A stretch of DNA of 64,000 nt from Aeromonas tecta (lineage in GTDB: Bacteria > Pseudomonadota > Gammaproteobacteria > Enterobacterales > Aeromonadaceae): the NCBI RefSeq assembly GCF_000820185.1, contig NZ_CDCA01000025.1, positions 357,169-421,168 of the forward strand. The letters run 5' to 3'. Of this stretch, positions 35,916-46,185 are shown piece after piece (the stretch's first letter is position 1; every line of letters starts with the position of its first letter). The position numbers were made by a program, and so were the translations under genes. The notes beneath the pieces were generated by a model. It worked only from the letters and a program-made list of their open reading frames with translations. It was not told the origin of the DNA and searched no databases.

Positions 35916-37130
35916 ATGACTGGCGGACAAATAGCAAACGTAGATCTCATCAAGCAGGTAAACAGTGCGGTCGTGTATCGACTCATTGACCTGCAAGGGC
36001 CCATTTCGCGGGTCAAAATTGCCGAGTTGAGTCAGCTGGCCCCGGCCAGCGTGACCAAGATAACCCGGCAACTGATCGAGCATGGGTTGATCAGGGAAAC
36101 CTCACCGCAGGCCTCCACCGGCGGGCGACGTGCCATTTCCCTGACCACCATCAAGCATCGCTTTCAGTTTGTCTCCGCCAAGCTTGGCCGCGGCTACCTG
36201 CAGTTGAGTCTCTATGATCTCGACGGCAAGGAGCTCGATCAGCACATCACCCAGGTGAGCGAGATCGAGCAGCAGCCCGTGGTCGACATGCTGCTGCGCG
36301 AAATTGGCGCCTTCATCGATGCCAATACGGATCGCAGCCGCAACCTCATCAGTATCGCGCTGACCATGCCGGGTCTGGTCAACCCGGAATCCGGCATGGT
36401 CATCTATACCCCGACCTACCAGATCCGCAACCTGGCGCTGGCCAAGCTGCTGCAGCACCACTTCAACCTGCCCTGCTACGTGGGTAACGACACCCGCTCT
36501 CTGGCGCTGGCCGAGCACTTCTTCGGCGAGTCCCGCGATTGCATGGACTCCATCTTGGTCAGCGTGCACCAGGGCGCCGGTTCGGGCATCATCACCAAGG
36601 GCAAGGTGTTCCTCGGTCAGAACCGCAACGTCGGCGAAATTGGCCATATCCAGGTCGAACCCCTCGGCAAGCGCTGCCACTGCGGCAACTTCGGCTGTCT
36701 GGAGACCATCGCCTCCAACGAGGCCATCGTCGACAAGGTCAAGGAGCTCATCAGCCGCGGCCACCAGAGCTCGCTGCAGGAGAAGCACATCACCATCCAG
36801 GAGGTGTGCAAGGCCGCCGTGGCCGGGGATGAACTGGCCCGCAGCGTGATCGAGAACGTGGGGGAACATCTGGGCCGGGCCATCGCCATCACGGTCAACC
36901 TGTTCAACCCGCAGAAGGTGCTGATCGCTGGCGAAATCACCGCCGCCGAGGAGATCCTGATCCCGGCCATCCGTCGCTGCGTTGAGCATCAATCCCTGCC
37001 AAGTTTCCACCGTGGCCTGCCCATCGTGAAGGCGCGCTTCCAGAACCAGCCCACCATCGGCGGCTTCGCCCTGGTCAAGCGCTCCCTGCTGGAAGGCGAC
37101 CTGCTGCAGATCATCATGGAGCAGAAGTAA
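35916..37130 (+). CDS. nagC: NagC-type ROK-family transcriptional repressor
   Basis: The 404-residue protein has an N-terminal helix-turn-helix (LIKQVNSAVVYRLIDLQGPI, LSQLAPASVTKITRQLIE) and a ROK sugar-binding domain with the zinc motif CHCGNFGCLETIAS and the HQGAGSGIITKG loop. In E. coli NagC represses nag and chitobiose genes and is induced by GlcNAc-6-phosphate. A longer frame begins inside nagA at 35793 but the ATG at 35916, five bases after the nagA stop, matches the family start. Confidence 0.95.
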   Translation: MTGGQIANVDLIKQVNSAVVYRLIDLQGPISRVKIAELSQLAPASVTKITRQLIEHGLIRETSPQASTGGRRAISLTTIKHRFQFVSAKLGRGYLQLSLYDLDGKELDQHITQVSEIEQQPVVDMLLREIGAFIDANTDRSRNLISIALTMPGLVNPESGMVIYTPTYQIRNLALAKLLQHHFNLPCYVGNDTRSLALAEHFFGESRDCMDSILVSVHQGAGSGIITKGKVFLGQNRNVGEIGHIQVEPLGKRCHCGNFGCLETIASNEAIVDKVKELISRGHQSSLQEKHITIQEVCKAAVAGDELARSVIENVGEHLGRAIAITVNLFNPQKVLIAGEITAAEEILIPAIRRCVEHQSLPSFHRGLPIVKARFQNQPTIGGFALVKRSLLEGDLLQIIMEQK

Positions 37131-37156
37131 CGAGCGACCCACAGGCTTCGAGCATA

Positions 37157-37185
37157 AAAAGGCGGCCAATCGGCCGCCATTTTTA
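37157..37185 (+). terminator. Terminator of nagC
   Basis: Stem GGCGGCC/GGCCGCC with loop AATC, followed by ATTTTTA. Confidence 0.9.
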
Positions 37186-37302
37186 TATTTCGCATTGTTA
37201 TATCGCTGCCATATCGGACCTGAGCAGTCAGAGTCGCTACCAGGCCCATCGCAGGCAGTGTCCCATCCTGTTTAGCCGCAATCTCCTCTACCCCTAAATC
37301 GC

Positions 37303-37329
37303 AAAATGGCAGCCTCTCGGCTGCCATTT
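37303..37329. repeat. Terminator-like hairpin repeat, copy 1
   Basis: An 11-base stem (AAATGGCAGCC/GGCTGCCATTT) with loop TCTC. It is identical over 27 bases to the hairpin at 37427. Confidence 0.85.
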
Positions 37330-37426
37330 ATGTCGCTGGGCACATAGGTCCATAGGTCTCCGCTTATCAGCCCAGTTTCCGCTCTGCCAGATTCTGGGTG
37401 TAGCGATAACCCACACTCCCCCAATA

Positions 37427-37453
37427 AAAATGGCAGCCTCTCGGCTGCCATTT
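37427..37453 (-). terminator. Hairpin repeat copy 2, probable eptA terminator
   Basis: Same 27-base sequence as the copy at 37303. On the minus strand it is followed by five T and stands 25 bases after the transferase stop codon, so it is the likely terminator of that gene. Confidence 0.85.
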
Positions 37454-37477
37454 CTATCTATGGATACTCGCTTTGAC

Positions 37478-39097
37478 TCAACCCGCGCGGCAGGGCTTGA
37501 ACATATCCAGCGCCCCGTCATACACCTGGGTCTTCACGTCCATGATCCCTAACATTGAGTGGAACAGGTTGTCGTGGGAGAAGCGCTTGCTGCTCGCCTC
37601 CTGGCGCAGACAGTCCTGATCCAGTTGGCGGTCTTGTTGCAACTGGGGGGAGAACCAGGTCAGCAGCGGCACCCGGGTCTGATCGTCCGGCGCAAACTTG
37701 TAAGGTGTGCCGTGCAGATAGAGCCCCATGGCGCCGAGGGATTCGCCGTGATCCGACAGGTAGACCAGCCCCACGTTGTACTGGCTCTCCAGGGTCTTGA
37801 GCTTGGCGATCAGCTGGGACAGCACCTTGTCGGTGTAACGGATGGTGTTGTCGTAGGTGTTCACCAACTCCTCGTTGCTGCAGTTCTCGATGTCGCTGCG
37901 TGGGCAGTCCGGCAGGAAAAAGCGATCGGCGGCTGGGTAACGACGATAGTAGGTCGGACCATGGCTGCCCATCAGGTGGAAAGCCACCACCTTGTTGCCA
38001 CTCTTCATGTCGGTGATCTGCTTGTCCAGCCCCTGCAGCAATACTTCGTCATAGCAGGAGTCGCCCTGGCAATAGTCGGGGAACTGCTTGGGCTCGATCT
38101 CGATGGTGGGCACGTTCTTGCACACCCCCTTGCAGCCGCCGTCATTCTCCTTCCACAGCACCGAGACACCGGCGTGTTGCAGCACATCCAGCAGCCCGTC
38201 CCGGGACTTTGCCAGGGTCTCGTCATACTCATGACGCGTCAGGTTGGAGAACATGCAGGGCACCGAGACCGCCGTGGCGGTGCCACAGGAGCGCACATCC
38301 TTGAAGGAGACAAGCCCGGATTCTTTCTCGGTAAAGCTGTTGGTCTCTTTCTTGTAGCCGTTGAGGGAGTAGTTCTGGCTGCGCGCCGTCTCCCCTACCA
38401 CCAGGAACATCAGGGTCGGCTTGTCGCTCTTGGCCACTACCTTGGCATCGGTCCCGATCGGCTGATAAGGGATGGGGGTAGCGAACACTATGTCCCGCGC
38501 GTAACGATAGAGACCGCGCACATAGTTGGCGGGCACTATCTCCTTGACGATGGCGTGGTTGTTGCGCCCGACCGAGGCGTAATCCTGATAATAGAGGGCC
38601 GCAACCCCGACCAGGAACAGCAGAGAGAGGGCAATGGAGCCCAATCGCAGCGCCAGCCCCTTGTACCAGACGGCCGGGTATTCAATCTTGATCCACAGCA
38701 GGCAGAGCACCGGCAACACGCCGGTCAGCAGGAACCAGATCGCCACCGAGCCGTTGAGGTAGGAGGTCGCCTCCCCGCTGTTGGTCTCGATGATGTTCTG
38801 CACCATGCCGACGTCGAAGATGACGCCGTATTTCAGCATGGCGTAGCTGGCGATGGAGCCGGTCAGGATCAGCAAGCAGAAGAAGGGCTTGAGCAGATAC
38901 TTGAAGGTAAATGGCAGGAAGACGGCATTGAGCGCGGCCATCAGCACAAACGGAATAGAGAGGGCGAAGCCCACCTTGACGTGTTCGAGTGCGGTGAGGA
39001 TGGTGTAAAAATGCAGGAAAATGGGCCAGTTGAAGACCAGTGCAAACAGCAGCACCAGCAACAAGTTGACCTTCATCACTCCTAGGGTGAGACGCAT
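37478..39097 (-). CDS. Lipid A phosphoethanolamine transferase, MCR-3/MCR-7-like (EptA family)
   Basis: The 539-residue inner-membrane enzyme has five N-terminal membrane helices (about 8-175) and a periplasmic sulfatase-fold domain. Counterparts of MCR-1 active-site residues are visible: E236 in VGETARS, T275 in RSCGTATAVSVPC (nucleophile, flanked by C271/C281), H379 in GSHGPTYY, D449/H450 in SDHGESLG and H462 in LHGTPY. Long stretches agree with MCR-3 as I recall it (for example CGTATAVSVPCMFSN, ENDGGCKGVC). It adds phosphoethanolamine to lipid A, which in this family lowers polymyxin binding. No transposon or dgkA-like gene flanks it, so it looks chromosomal and resident. Start 39097 has GGAG at good spacing. 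Confidence 0.93.
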   Translation of the reverse strand: MRLTLGVMKVNLLLVLLFALVFNWPIFLHFYTILTALEHVKVGFALSIPFVLMAALNAVFLPFTFKYLLKPFFCLLILTGSIASYAMLKYGVIFDVGMVQNIIETNSGEATSYLNGSVAIWFLLTGVLPVLCLLWIKIEYPAVWYKGLALRLGSIALSLLFLVGVAALYYQDYASVGRNNHAIVKEIVPANYVRGLYRYARDIVFATPIPYQPIGTDAKVVAKSDKPTLMFLVVGETARSQNYSLNGYKKETNSFTEKESGLVSFKDVRSCGTATAVSVPCMFSNLTRHEYDETLAKSRDGLLDVLQHAGVSVLWKENDGGCKGVCKNVPTIEIEPKQFPDYCQGDSCYDEVLLQGLDKQITDMKSGNKVVAFHLMGSHGPTYYRRYPAADRFFLPDCPRSDIENCSNEELVNTYDNTIRYTDKVLSQLIAKLKTLESQYNVGLVYLSDHGESLGAMGLYLHGTPYKFAPDDQTRVPLLTWFSPQLQQDRQLDQDCLRQEASSKRFSHDNLFHSMLGIMDVKTQVYDGALDMFKPCRAG

Positions 39098-39226
39098 AAC
39101 AGTACTCCGACAAGCCAGTAGATCTGGAGGCCCTGCATGGGGGCTCCGTTTTGGGCATCCCAGTCACCCGTCTCTCTTCCCGAGCAGACAACAAGGTGAT
39201 GGGCACAGTGGCCCGGATACGGAGGA

Positions 39227-39259
39227 ATCTTAGGAAGGCAAACTTAAGCGAGAATTAAG
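39227..39259 (-). promoter_or_regulatory. PmrA-type box and -10 element upstream of the phosphoethanolamine transferase
   Basis: On the minus strand, 39259 to 39243 reads CTTAAT-N5-CTTAAG, an exact fit to the PmrA/QseB-type consensus YTTAAK-N5-YTTAAK. Ten bases further on is TAAGAT (39232-39227), a good -10, about 130 bases upstream of the gene start. This suggests two-component control; regulator identity is inferred. Confidence 0.7.
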
Positions 39260-39296
39260 GAGGGGAAGTTATGAGTCCCAATTACACTTTTAAGAC

Positions 39297-39326
39297 AAAA
39301 AAAACGGCAGCCTGTGGCTGCCGTTT
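39297..39326 (-). terminator. Terminator of yebC
   Basis: Stem AAACGGCAGCC/GGCTGCCGTTT with a three-base loop; on the minus strand it runs into eight T. Confidence 0.92.
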
Positions 39327-39347
39327 CTGTCATTGGGGTACTAAGGA

Positions 39348-40088
39348 TCAGAGCAATGCGGCGACTTCGTCGGAGATGGAGCCGTTGTGGTACACCTCCT
39401 GCACGTCGTCCAGATCTTCGAGCATGTCGATGAGACGCATCAGCTTGGGTGCGGTCTCGGCATCCAGCTCGGCTTCGGTGGAGGGGATCATGGTCACTTC
39501 GGCGTTCTCTGGCTTGAAGCCGGCCGCTTCCAGTGCATCCAGCACGGTCCCGAAATCGTTCGGGGTGGTGTACACCTCGATGGAGCCATCCTCTTCGGTG
39601 ACAACATCATCGGCGCCGGCTTCCAGCGCCGCATCCATCAGGGCATCTTCATCGACACCGACGAAGGTCAACAGCCCTTTCTTGCTGAACAGATAGGCCA
39701 CGGAGCCGTCGGTACCCAGGTTGCCACCGCTCTTGCTGAAGGCATGACGCACTTCGGCAACGGTACGGTTGCGGTTGTCGGTCAGGCACTCCACCATGAC
39801 CGCAGAGCCCGCCGGGCCGTAACCTTCGTAAACGATGGTTTCGAGCTGCTCGCCGTCACCACCGCCAGCCCCACGGGCGATGGCGCGGTTGATGGTTTCG
39901 CGGGTCATGTTGCTGGTCAGGGCCGCCGTCACCGCCGCACGCAGGCGCGGGTTGTTGGCGGGATCCGGATCGCCGATGCGCGCCGAAGTGGTGATTTCAC
40001 GAATCAGCTTGGTGAAGATTTTGCCACGCTTGGCGTCTTGCGCCGCCTTGCGATGTTTGATGTTGGCCCATTTGCTATGACCTGCCAT
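39348..40088 (-). CDS. yebC: YebC/PmpR-family transcription/translation regulator
   Basis: The 246-residue protein begins [22 protein letters not shown] (first 20 shown by family as the diagnostic N-terminus) and contains [18 protein letters not shown] and [14 protein letters not shown] segments, typical of YebC. Recent work on the family links it to ribosome function at proline stretches as well as transcription. Length agrees with E. coli YebC. It is 63 bases downstream of aspS on the same strand. Confidence 0.94.
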   Translation of the reverse strand: MAGHSKWANIKHRKAAQDAKRGKIFTKLIREITTSARIGDPDPANNPRLRAAVTAALTSNMTRETINRAIARGAGGGDGEQLETIVYEGYGPAGSAVMVECLTDNRNRTVAEVRHAFSKSGGNLGTDGSVAYLFSKKGLLTFVGVDEDALMDAALEAGADDVVTEEDGSIEVYTTPNDFGTVLDALEAAGFKPENAEVTMIPSTEAELDAETAPKLMRLIDMLEDLDDVQEVYHNGSISDEVAALL

Positions 40089-40161
40089 AGAAGCTCTCCG
40101 TTATAATTTTAACTCGATGAGATAGTCTGATAATGCGGGCCGCATGTGCGGCCCGTCTGCT

Positions 40162-41952
40162 TTATTCAGCGCCTTCGACCTCAGCCTTGGCATCGGCCTT
40201 GGCGACGGTCGCGATGGCCAGCTCGCTCAGCTGGGCCTGGTTGGCGAAGCTGGGGGCGTCGGTCATCAGGCAGGCGGCTGCGGTGGTTTTCGGGAAAGCG
40301 ATCACGTCCCGGATGTTGTCGGTGCCGGTCAGCAGCATGCTCAGGCGATCCAGGCCGAAGGCCAGACCAGCATGGGGCGGAGTACCGTATTTCAGCGCAT
40401 CCAGCAGGAAGCCAAACTTCAGGCGCTGCTCGTCCGGGGTGATACCCAGGATGTCGAACACGGTGGACTGCATCTCGCTGTTGTGGATACGGACCGAGCC
40501 GCCACCCACTTCGTAACCGTTGATCACCATGTCGTAGGCGTTGGCGTAGGCACGGAGCGGATCCACTTTCAGCTCGCTCGCGCTCAGATTGCTCGGCGCG
40601 GTGAACGGGTGGTGCATGGCGGCCAGACCGCCCTCGCCGTCTTCCTCGAACATCGGGAAGTCGATGACCCACAGCGGTTTCCAGACCTTTTCCACCAGAC
40701 CCAGATCGCGACCCACCTTCAGGCGCAGGGCGCCCATGGCGTCACAGACGACTTTCTTGCTGTCGGCGCCGAAGAAGATGATGTCGCCATTGGCGGCGCC
40801 GGTACGGGCCAGGATCTCGCGCACTATGGCGTCGGAGAGGAACTTGGCAACCGGAGACTGTACGCCCTCGAGGCCATTGGCCACGTCGTTGACCTTCATC
40901 CAGGCCAAGCCCTTGGCGCCATAGATGCCGACAAACTTGGTGTATTCGTCGATCTGCTTGCGAGACAGCTCGGCGCCACCTGGGACTTTCAAGGCGGCCA
41001 CACGGCCTTTGGGGTCGTTGGCCGGGCCGGCGAACACGGCGAACTCGACCGCGGTCAGCAGATCGGCCACATCGACCAGCTCCATCGGCAGACGCAGGTC
41101 CGGTTTGTCGGAGCCGAAGCGACGCATGGCTTCGTCGAAGGTCATCACCGGGAAGTTGCCGAGATCCACGGCCAGCACGTGTTGCCACAGCTGACGGATC
41201 ATCTCTTCCATCAGCTCGCGCACTTGCGGCGCGGTCATGAAGGAGGTCTCCACATCGATCTGGGTGAATTCAGGCTGACGGTCGGCGCGCAAGTCTTCAT
41301 CGCGGAAGCACTTGACGATCTGGTAGTAACGATCGAAGCCGGACATCATCAGCAACTGCTTGAACAGCTGCGGAGACTGCGGCAGGGCGTAGAACTTGCC
41401 CTTGTGCACGCGGCTCGGTACCAGGTAGTCACGGGCGCCTTCCGGGGTCGCCTTGGTCAGCATCGGGGTCTCGATGTCGAGGAAGCCCTGCTCGTCCATG
41501 AAGCGGCGCACGAAGGCGCTGGCCTTGGCACGGGTCTTCAGGTACTTGGCCATCTCAGGGCGACGCAGGTCCAGGTAACGGAACTTGAGGCGTTGCTCTT
41601 CGCTGTTGACCTGGTTGAAGTCGAGCGGCAGCGGCTCTGAGCGGTTGATGATGGTCAACTCGTGGCCAAACACCTCGATGGCGCCGGTGGCCATGTCGCT
41701 GTTGCGCTGGGAATCGGGGCGGCTACGCACCACACCGGTCACCTGGATGCAGAACTCACCGCGCAGTTCGGAGGCCAGGGCGAAAGCGTCCGGTTTGTCC
41801 GGATCGAAGAACACCTGCACGATCCCTTCCCGATCGCGCATGTCGATAAAGATGAGACCGCCGAGGTCACGACGACGATGGACCCAACCGCACAATGTAA
41901 TGGTCTGCCCGGCATGGGCCTCATTGACCTGTCCGCAATAGATAGAGCGCAT
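40162..41952 (-). CDS. aspS: Aspartyl-tRNA synthetase
   Basis: The 596-residue class II synthetase has an N-terminal OB-fold anticodon-binding domain ([31 protein letters not shown]), the class II motif 2 region ([18 protein letters not shown]), the bacterial insertion domain (about 290-420) and motif 3 (GLAFGLDRL). It charges tRNA-Asp. Start at 41952 matches the E. coli N-terminus; the longer frame to 42015 does not. It is divergent from yecE, as in E. coli. Confidence 0.97.
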   Translation of the reverse strand: MRSIYCGQVNEAHAGQTITLCGWVHRRRDLGGLIFIDMRDREGIVQVFFDPDKPDAFALASELRGEFCIQVTGVVRSRPDSQRNSDMATGAIEVFGHELTIINRSEPLPLDFNQVNSEEQRLKFRYLDLRRPEMAKYLKTRAKASAFVRRFMDEQGFLDIETPMLTKATPEGARDYLVPSRVHKGKFYALPQSPQLFKQLLMMSGFDRYYQIVKCFRDEDLRADRQPEFTQIDVETSFMTAPQVRELMEEMIRQLWQHVLAVDLGNFPVMTFDEAMRRFGSDKPDLRLPMELVDVADLLTAVEFAVFAGPANDPKGRVAALKVPGGAELSRKQIDEYTKFVGIYGAKGLAWMKVNDVANGLEGVQSPVAKFLSDAIVREILARTGAANGDIIFFGADSKKVVCDAMGALRLKVGRDLGLVEKVWKPLWVIDFPMFEEDGEGGLAAMHHPFTAPSNLSASELKVDPLRAYANAYDMVINGYEVGGGSVRIHNSEMQSTVFDILGITPDEQRLKFGFLLDALKYGTPPHAGLAFGLDRLSMLLTGTDNIRDVIAFPKTTAAACLMTDAPSFANQAQLSELAIATVAKADAKAEVEGAE

Positions 41953-42386
41953 GGACTTCTTCCTTCGAAATTGTAGAGAGACGGTTAACCTTGGGCCGCC
42001 GGGCACGACTGGCAAGCACCGTCTGTCTCACAGCTGGCCAGATTCTTGTTCTTACCCGGTTTAAAATCAGTCTCGTACCATCCGGCTCACCTGAACCGGA
42101 GTCTTGCCACCGATATCGACTCGACCAGAGGCGACTCATCCGGGAGTCGAAAGTCGGTGCGAGGGCATCGGCAAGCGTCGTTGTTTGGCCAGTTCATGGT
42201 CGCAATCATCACCACCATAGGCGCACGACCGCATGGGCCACAATAAATTGGCAAACAAAAGGGCTGGCATTATAGAGGAAAACCCCCATTTGGGTAAAAT
42301 GGCCCACAGCCTCCTTTGCCCTGTTTTTTCTTGTCCTGGCGCAAAAAGAGGAGCAAAACACGCCAAATCAGCAGACAGGATCCGTC
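41953..42386. other. 434-base aspS/yecE divergent intergenic region
   Basis: No supported gene. Short dyads occur (for example CGACTC-N6-GAGTCG near 42133-42150), and an AT-rich stretch at 42240-42300 probably holds the yecE promoter. Nothing resembles a tRNA or riboswitch. Confidence 0.5.
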
Positions 42387-43235
42387 ATGAGCCTCTATTT
42401 GGGTCTGCCACAATGGTCACACCCGGCCTGGCCCGGTCAATTACTGGGCATGGGTGCCAAACCCGCCGAACACCTCGCCCACTATGCCCGTGTGTTCAAC
42501 ACGGTGGAAGGCAATACCACCTTCTACGCCTCGCCGACCCCGGAAACGGTGCAGCGCTGGGCCGATGCGGTGCCGGACTCCTTTCGCTTCAGCTTCAAAT
42601 TTCCGCAGACCATCAGCCATCAGAGCGACCTGGTCAGCGTCGACAAGCAGGTAACGGACTTCATTAACCTGCTCGGCCCGCTGCACGACAAGCTGGGGCT
42701 GCTGAAGTTGCAGCTGCCCGCCCGCTTCGGCCCCGCCGGGTTGCCGCGCCTCGCCGAATTTTTCAATCGACTACCGCGGGACTTTGGCTATGCGCTCGAG
42801 GTGCGTCACCCCGATTTCTTCGCCAAGGGCGAGGCGGAGCGGGCTCTCAACCGGCTGCTGATGGAAAAGGGCATCAACCGCATCATGCTCGATTCCCGCC
42901 CGCTGTTCTCTGTGCCCGCCAGCAGCGCTGCCATGATAGACGCCCAAGGCAAGAAGCCGAGGCTGCCGGTGCACCTGCTGGCCACCGCCAACGCGCCCGT
43001 GGTGCGCCTCATCGGTCTGCCAGATCCCGAGGACAACCACCCCTTCCTGCCCGCCTGGTTGCCCCACTGGCAGCGCTGGCTTGCCGAGGGCAAGGATCTC
43101 CACCTCTTTATTCATACCGCCGACAATGCCCAGGCCCCTGTACTGGCACGCCAGATAAGCCAGTTACTGGGCCATCCCATGGCGCCCTGGCCGGGGGAAA
43201 ACGATCGCGCGCGCCAAGGCCTGCTGAACTTTTAG
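42387..43235 (+). CDS. yecE: DUF72 family protein YecE
   Basis: The 282-residue protein belongs to DUF72 (TIM-barrel-like): YLGLPQWSHPAWPG at the start, FNTVEGNTTFYASPT, FRFSFKFPQTISH, LPRDFGYALEVRHPDFF. The biochemical function is unknown. It lies divergent from aspS and upstream of cmoAB, as in E. coli. Confidence 0.88.
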   Translation: MSLYLGLPQWSHPAWPGQLLGMGAKPAEHLAHYARVFNTVEGNTTFYASPTPETVQRWADAVPDSFRFSFKFPQTISHQSDLVSVDKQVTDFINLLGPLHDKLGLLKLQLPARFGPAGLPRLAEFFNRLPRDFGYALEVRHPDFFAKGEAERALNRLLMEKGINRIMLDSRPLFSVPASSAAMIDAQGKKPRLPVHLLATANAPVVRLIGLPDPEDNHPFLPAWLPHWQRWLAEGKDLHLFIHTADNAQAPVLARQISQLLGHPMAPWPGENDRARQGLLNF

Positions 43236-44360
<1,125 letters not shown>

Positions 44361-44363
44361 GCC

Positions 44364-45341
44364 ATGATCGACTTTGCGAATTTTTATCAACTGATTGCCA
44401 AGAATCGGCTGAGCCACTGGCTGCATACCCTGCCGGCCCAGTTGCACGCCTGGCAACACGACAACCTGCACGGCGATCTGCCGCGCTGGAACCGCGCCCT
44501 CAACAAACTGCCGAGTGTCGCGCCCGGTCATATCGAGCTGAAAAACCGGGTCGAGATAGGCAGCGCCGAGAGCCTCGGCGAGGGTGAGCGCAAGAAGACC
44601 GAGAGCCTGCTGCGCCAGTTCATGCCCTGGCGCAAAGGGCCTTTTACCGTGCACGGCATCCACATCGATACCGAGTGGCGATCCGACTGGAAATGGCAGC
44701 GCGTTCTGCCGCATATCAGTCCACTAGCAGGACGTTATGTGCTGGATGTTGGCTGTGGTAGCGGTTACCACCTGTGGCGCATGGTCGGCGAAGGCGCGAA
44801 ACTCGCGGTCGGCATCGATCCCAGCCCGCTGTTCCTGTGTCAGTTCGAGGCCATCCGCCACTTTGCCGGAGGCGATCAGCGCGCCCACCTGCTGCCGCTC
44901 GGCATCCAGGAACTGCCTGAGCTGCGGGCCTTTGATACCGTCTTCTCCATGGGGGTGCTCTATCATCGCAAGTCCCCCATCGAGCACATCGAGCAGTTGC
45001 GCAACCAGTTGAAAGACGATGGCGAGCTGGTGCTGGAGACGCTAGTGGTCGAGGGTGACGAGCGCGAGGTGCTGGTGCCTACCGACCGTTACGGCAAGAT
45101 GCGCAACGTCTGGTTCATCCCCTCAAGCGCGGCGCTCAAACTCTGGGTCGAGCGCTGCGGCTTCGTGGACGTGCGGATCGTGGACGAGAATATGACCAGC
45201 ACCGACGAACAGCGTCGTACCGACTGGATGATTAACGAATCCCTGAGTGACTACCTGGATCCCGCCGATCCGGCACTCACGGTCGAAGGATACCCGGCAC
45301 CCAAACGTGCCGTACTGATCGCCAGAAAGGCCAAAGACTAG
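44364..45341 (+). CDS. cmoB: CmoB, tRNA U34 carboxymethyltransferase
   Basis: The 325-residue enzyme transfers the carboxymethyl group of carboxy-SAM to 5-hydroxyuridine 34. The SAM fold shows [15 protein letters not shown], then [15 protein letters not shown]. The N-terminal helical part (about 1-110, [18 protein letters not shown]) is specific to CmoB. It is coupled to cmoA. Confidence 0.96.
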   Translation: MIDFANFYQLIAKNRLSHWLHTLPAQLHAWQHDNLHGDLPRWNRALNKLPSVAPGHIELKNRVEIGSAESLGEGERKKTESLLRQFMPWRKGPFTVHGIHIDTEWRSDWKWQRVLPHISPLAGRYVLDVGCGSGYHLWRMVGEGAKLAVGIDPSPLFLCQFEAIRHFAGGDQRAHLLPLGIQELPELRAFDTVFSMGVLYHRKSPIEHIEQLRNQLKDDGELVLETLVVEGDEREVLVPTDRYGKMRNVWFIPSSAALKLWVERCGFVDVRIVDENMTSTDEQRRTDWMINESLSDYLDPADPALTVEGYPAPKRAVLIARKAKD

Positions 45342-45393
45342 CCGATGGCGGCTGTGGAAGTTACACTGACCCAATTCCAGGAAGCACAGTTAA

Positions 45394-46182
45394 ATGAATG
45401 ACATGAAAAGCAAATTAAAAGGAATGACCCTGCTCTCCCTGCTCAGTCTCGGCGGGTGTGTCAGTATGGAGAAAGCGCCCCCGGTCCCGACCCTGACGCT
45501 GGCCGAACTTCGCAACGAGATCAGTCTCAGCGAACAACGCCTGCAAACATCCATGGAACAGCAACAGAAGCAGTATGTGCAGCAACAGCACCTGCTGGTT
45601 CAGCTCAACACCGATGTCAACAACATGAAAGAGTCCGTGAAGAAAGTCGACAGCAAGCTGGCCACCCTGCCGCCAGAACCCCCCAAGCCCTTGGTCATCC
45701 CGACCGATAAGTGCCCGGCCCCGAACCAGGGCCACACCGTCGATGGCAAGCTGCTGGTGGGTGAAGCGGAGTGGATCTGGGTTGATGCCGCCAACGACGC
45801 CTTCCAGGCACGGGTCGATACCGGCGCCACCACCTCCTCCATCAGCGCCCAGGAGATCACCATCTTCGAGCGCAACGGCAAAAACTGGGTGCGCTTCTTC
45901 CTGAGCCACCAGGAGATGGACGACAAGATCCAGATCGAAGCGCCGCTGGTGCGTCACGTGCGCGTGCGCCAGGCCTCTGCCGACGATCTCGACCGCCGTC
46001 CCGTGGTGCGCCTGACCGTGCGCATCGGCGACATGACCGAGAAAGCCGAATTTACCCTCAAAGATCGCAGCGACATGACCTTCCCGGTGCTGCTGGGCCG
46101 TGAGTTCCTCAAAGACATCGCCGTGGTCGATGTGGCCCGCGAATATATCCAACCAAAACCCAAGCTCAAGGATGTAAAATAA
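45394..46182 (+). CDS. Retropepsin-like (RimB/'ATP-dependent zinc protease' family) lipoprotein
   Basis: The 262-residue protein has a lipoprotein signal (lipobox LSLGGC, Cys22), a coiled-coil, Gln-rich segment (about 38-90), a Pro-rich linker, and a C-terminal domain of the pfam05618 type. That domain carries the aspartic-protease motif D142-T-G-A in RVDTGATTSS and the family-typical PVLLGREFL. The family was once labelled zinc protease, but the DTGA motif points to a retropepsin fold. It is probably tethered in the periplasm. It is the first gene of a three-gene cluster; the next starts three bases later. Confidence 0.85.
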   Translation: MNDMKSKLKGMTLLSLLSLGGCVSMEKAPPVPTLTLAELRNEISLSEQRLQTSMEQQQKQYVQQQHLLVQLNTDVNNMKESVKKVDSKLATLPPEPPKPLVIPTDKCPAPNQGHTVDGKLLVGEAEWIWVDAANDAFQARVDTGATTSSISAQEITIFERNGKNWVRFFLSHQEMDDKIQIEAPLVRHVRVRQASADDLDRRPVVRLTVRIGDMTEKAEFTLKDRSDMTFPVLLGREFLKDIAVVDVAREYIQPKPKLKDVK

Positions 46183-46185
46183 TCC

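Larger units (their letters stand above)
37131..37477. other. 347-base nagC/eptA convergent intergenic region with three terminator hairpins
   Basis: The region contains three hairpins (separate entries), two of them identical over 27 bases. Nothing between them looks coding. Confidence 0.7.

Noticed and set aside
37478..39400. Mobile genetic element around the MCR-like gene
   Set aside because: No transposase, terminal inverted repeats, dgkA-like gene or composition break on either side; neighbours are conserved housekeeping genes.
39271..39696. Plus-strand frame of 141 residues with a good GGAGGGG site
   Set aside because: It runs antisense through the yebC terminator and yebC, and the strong site is an accident of the PmrA-box region.
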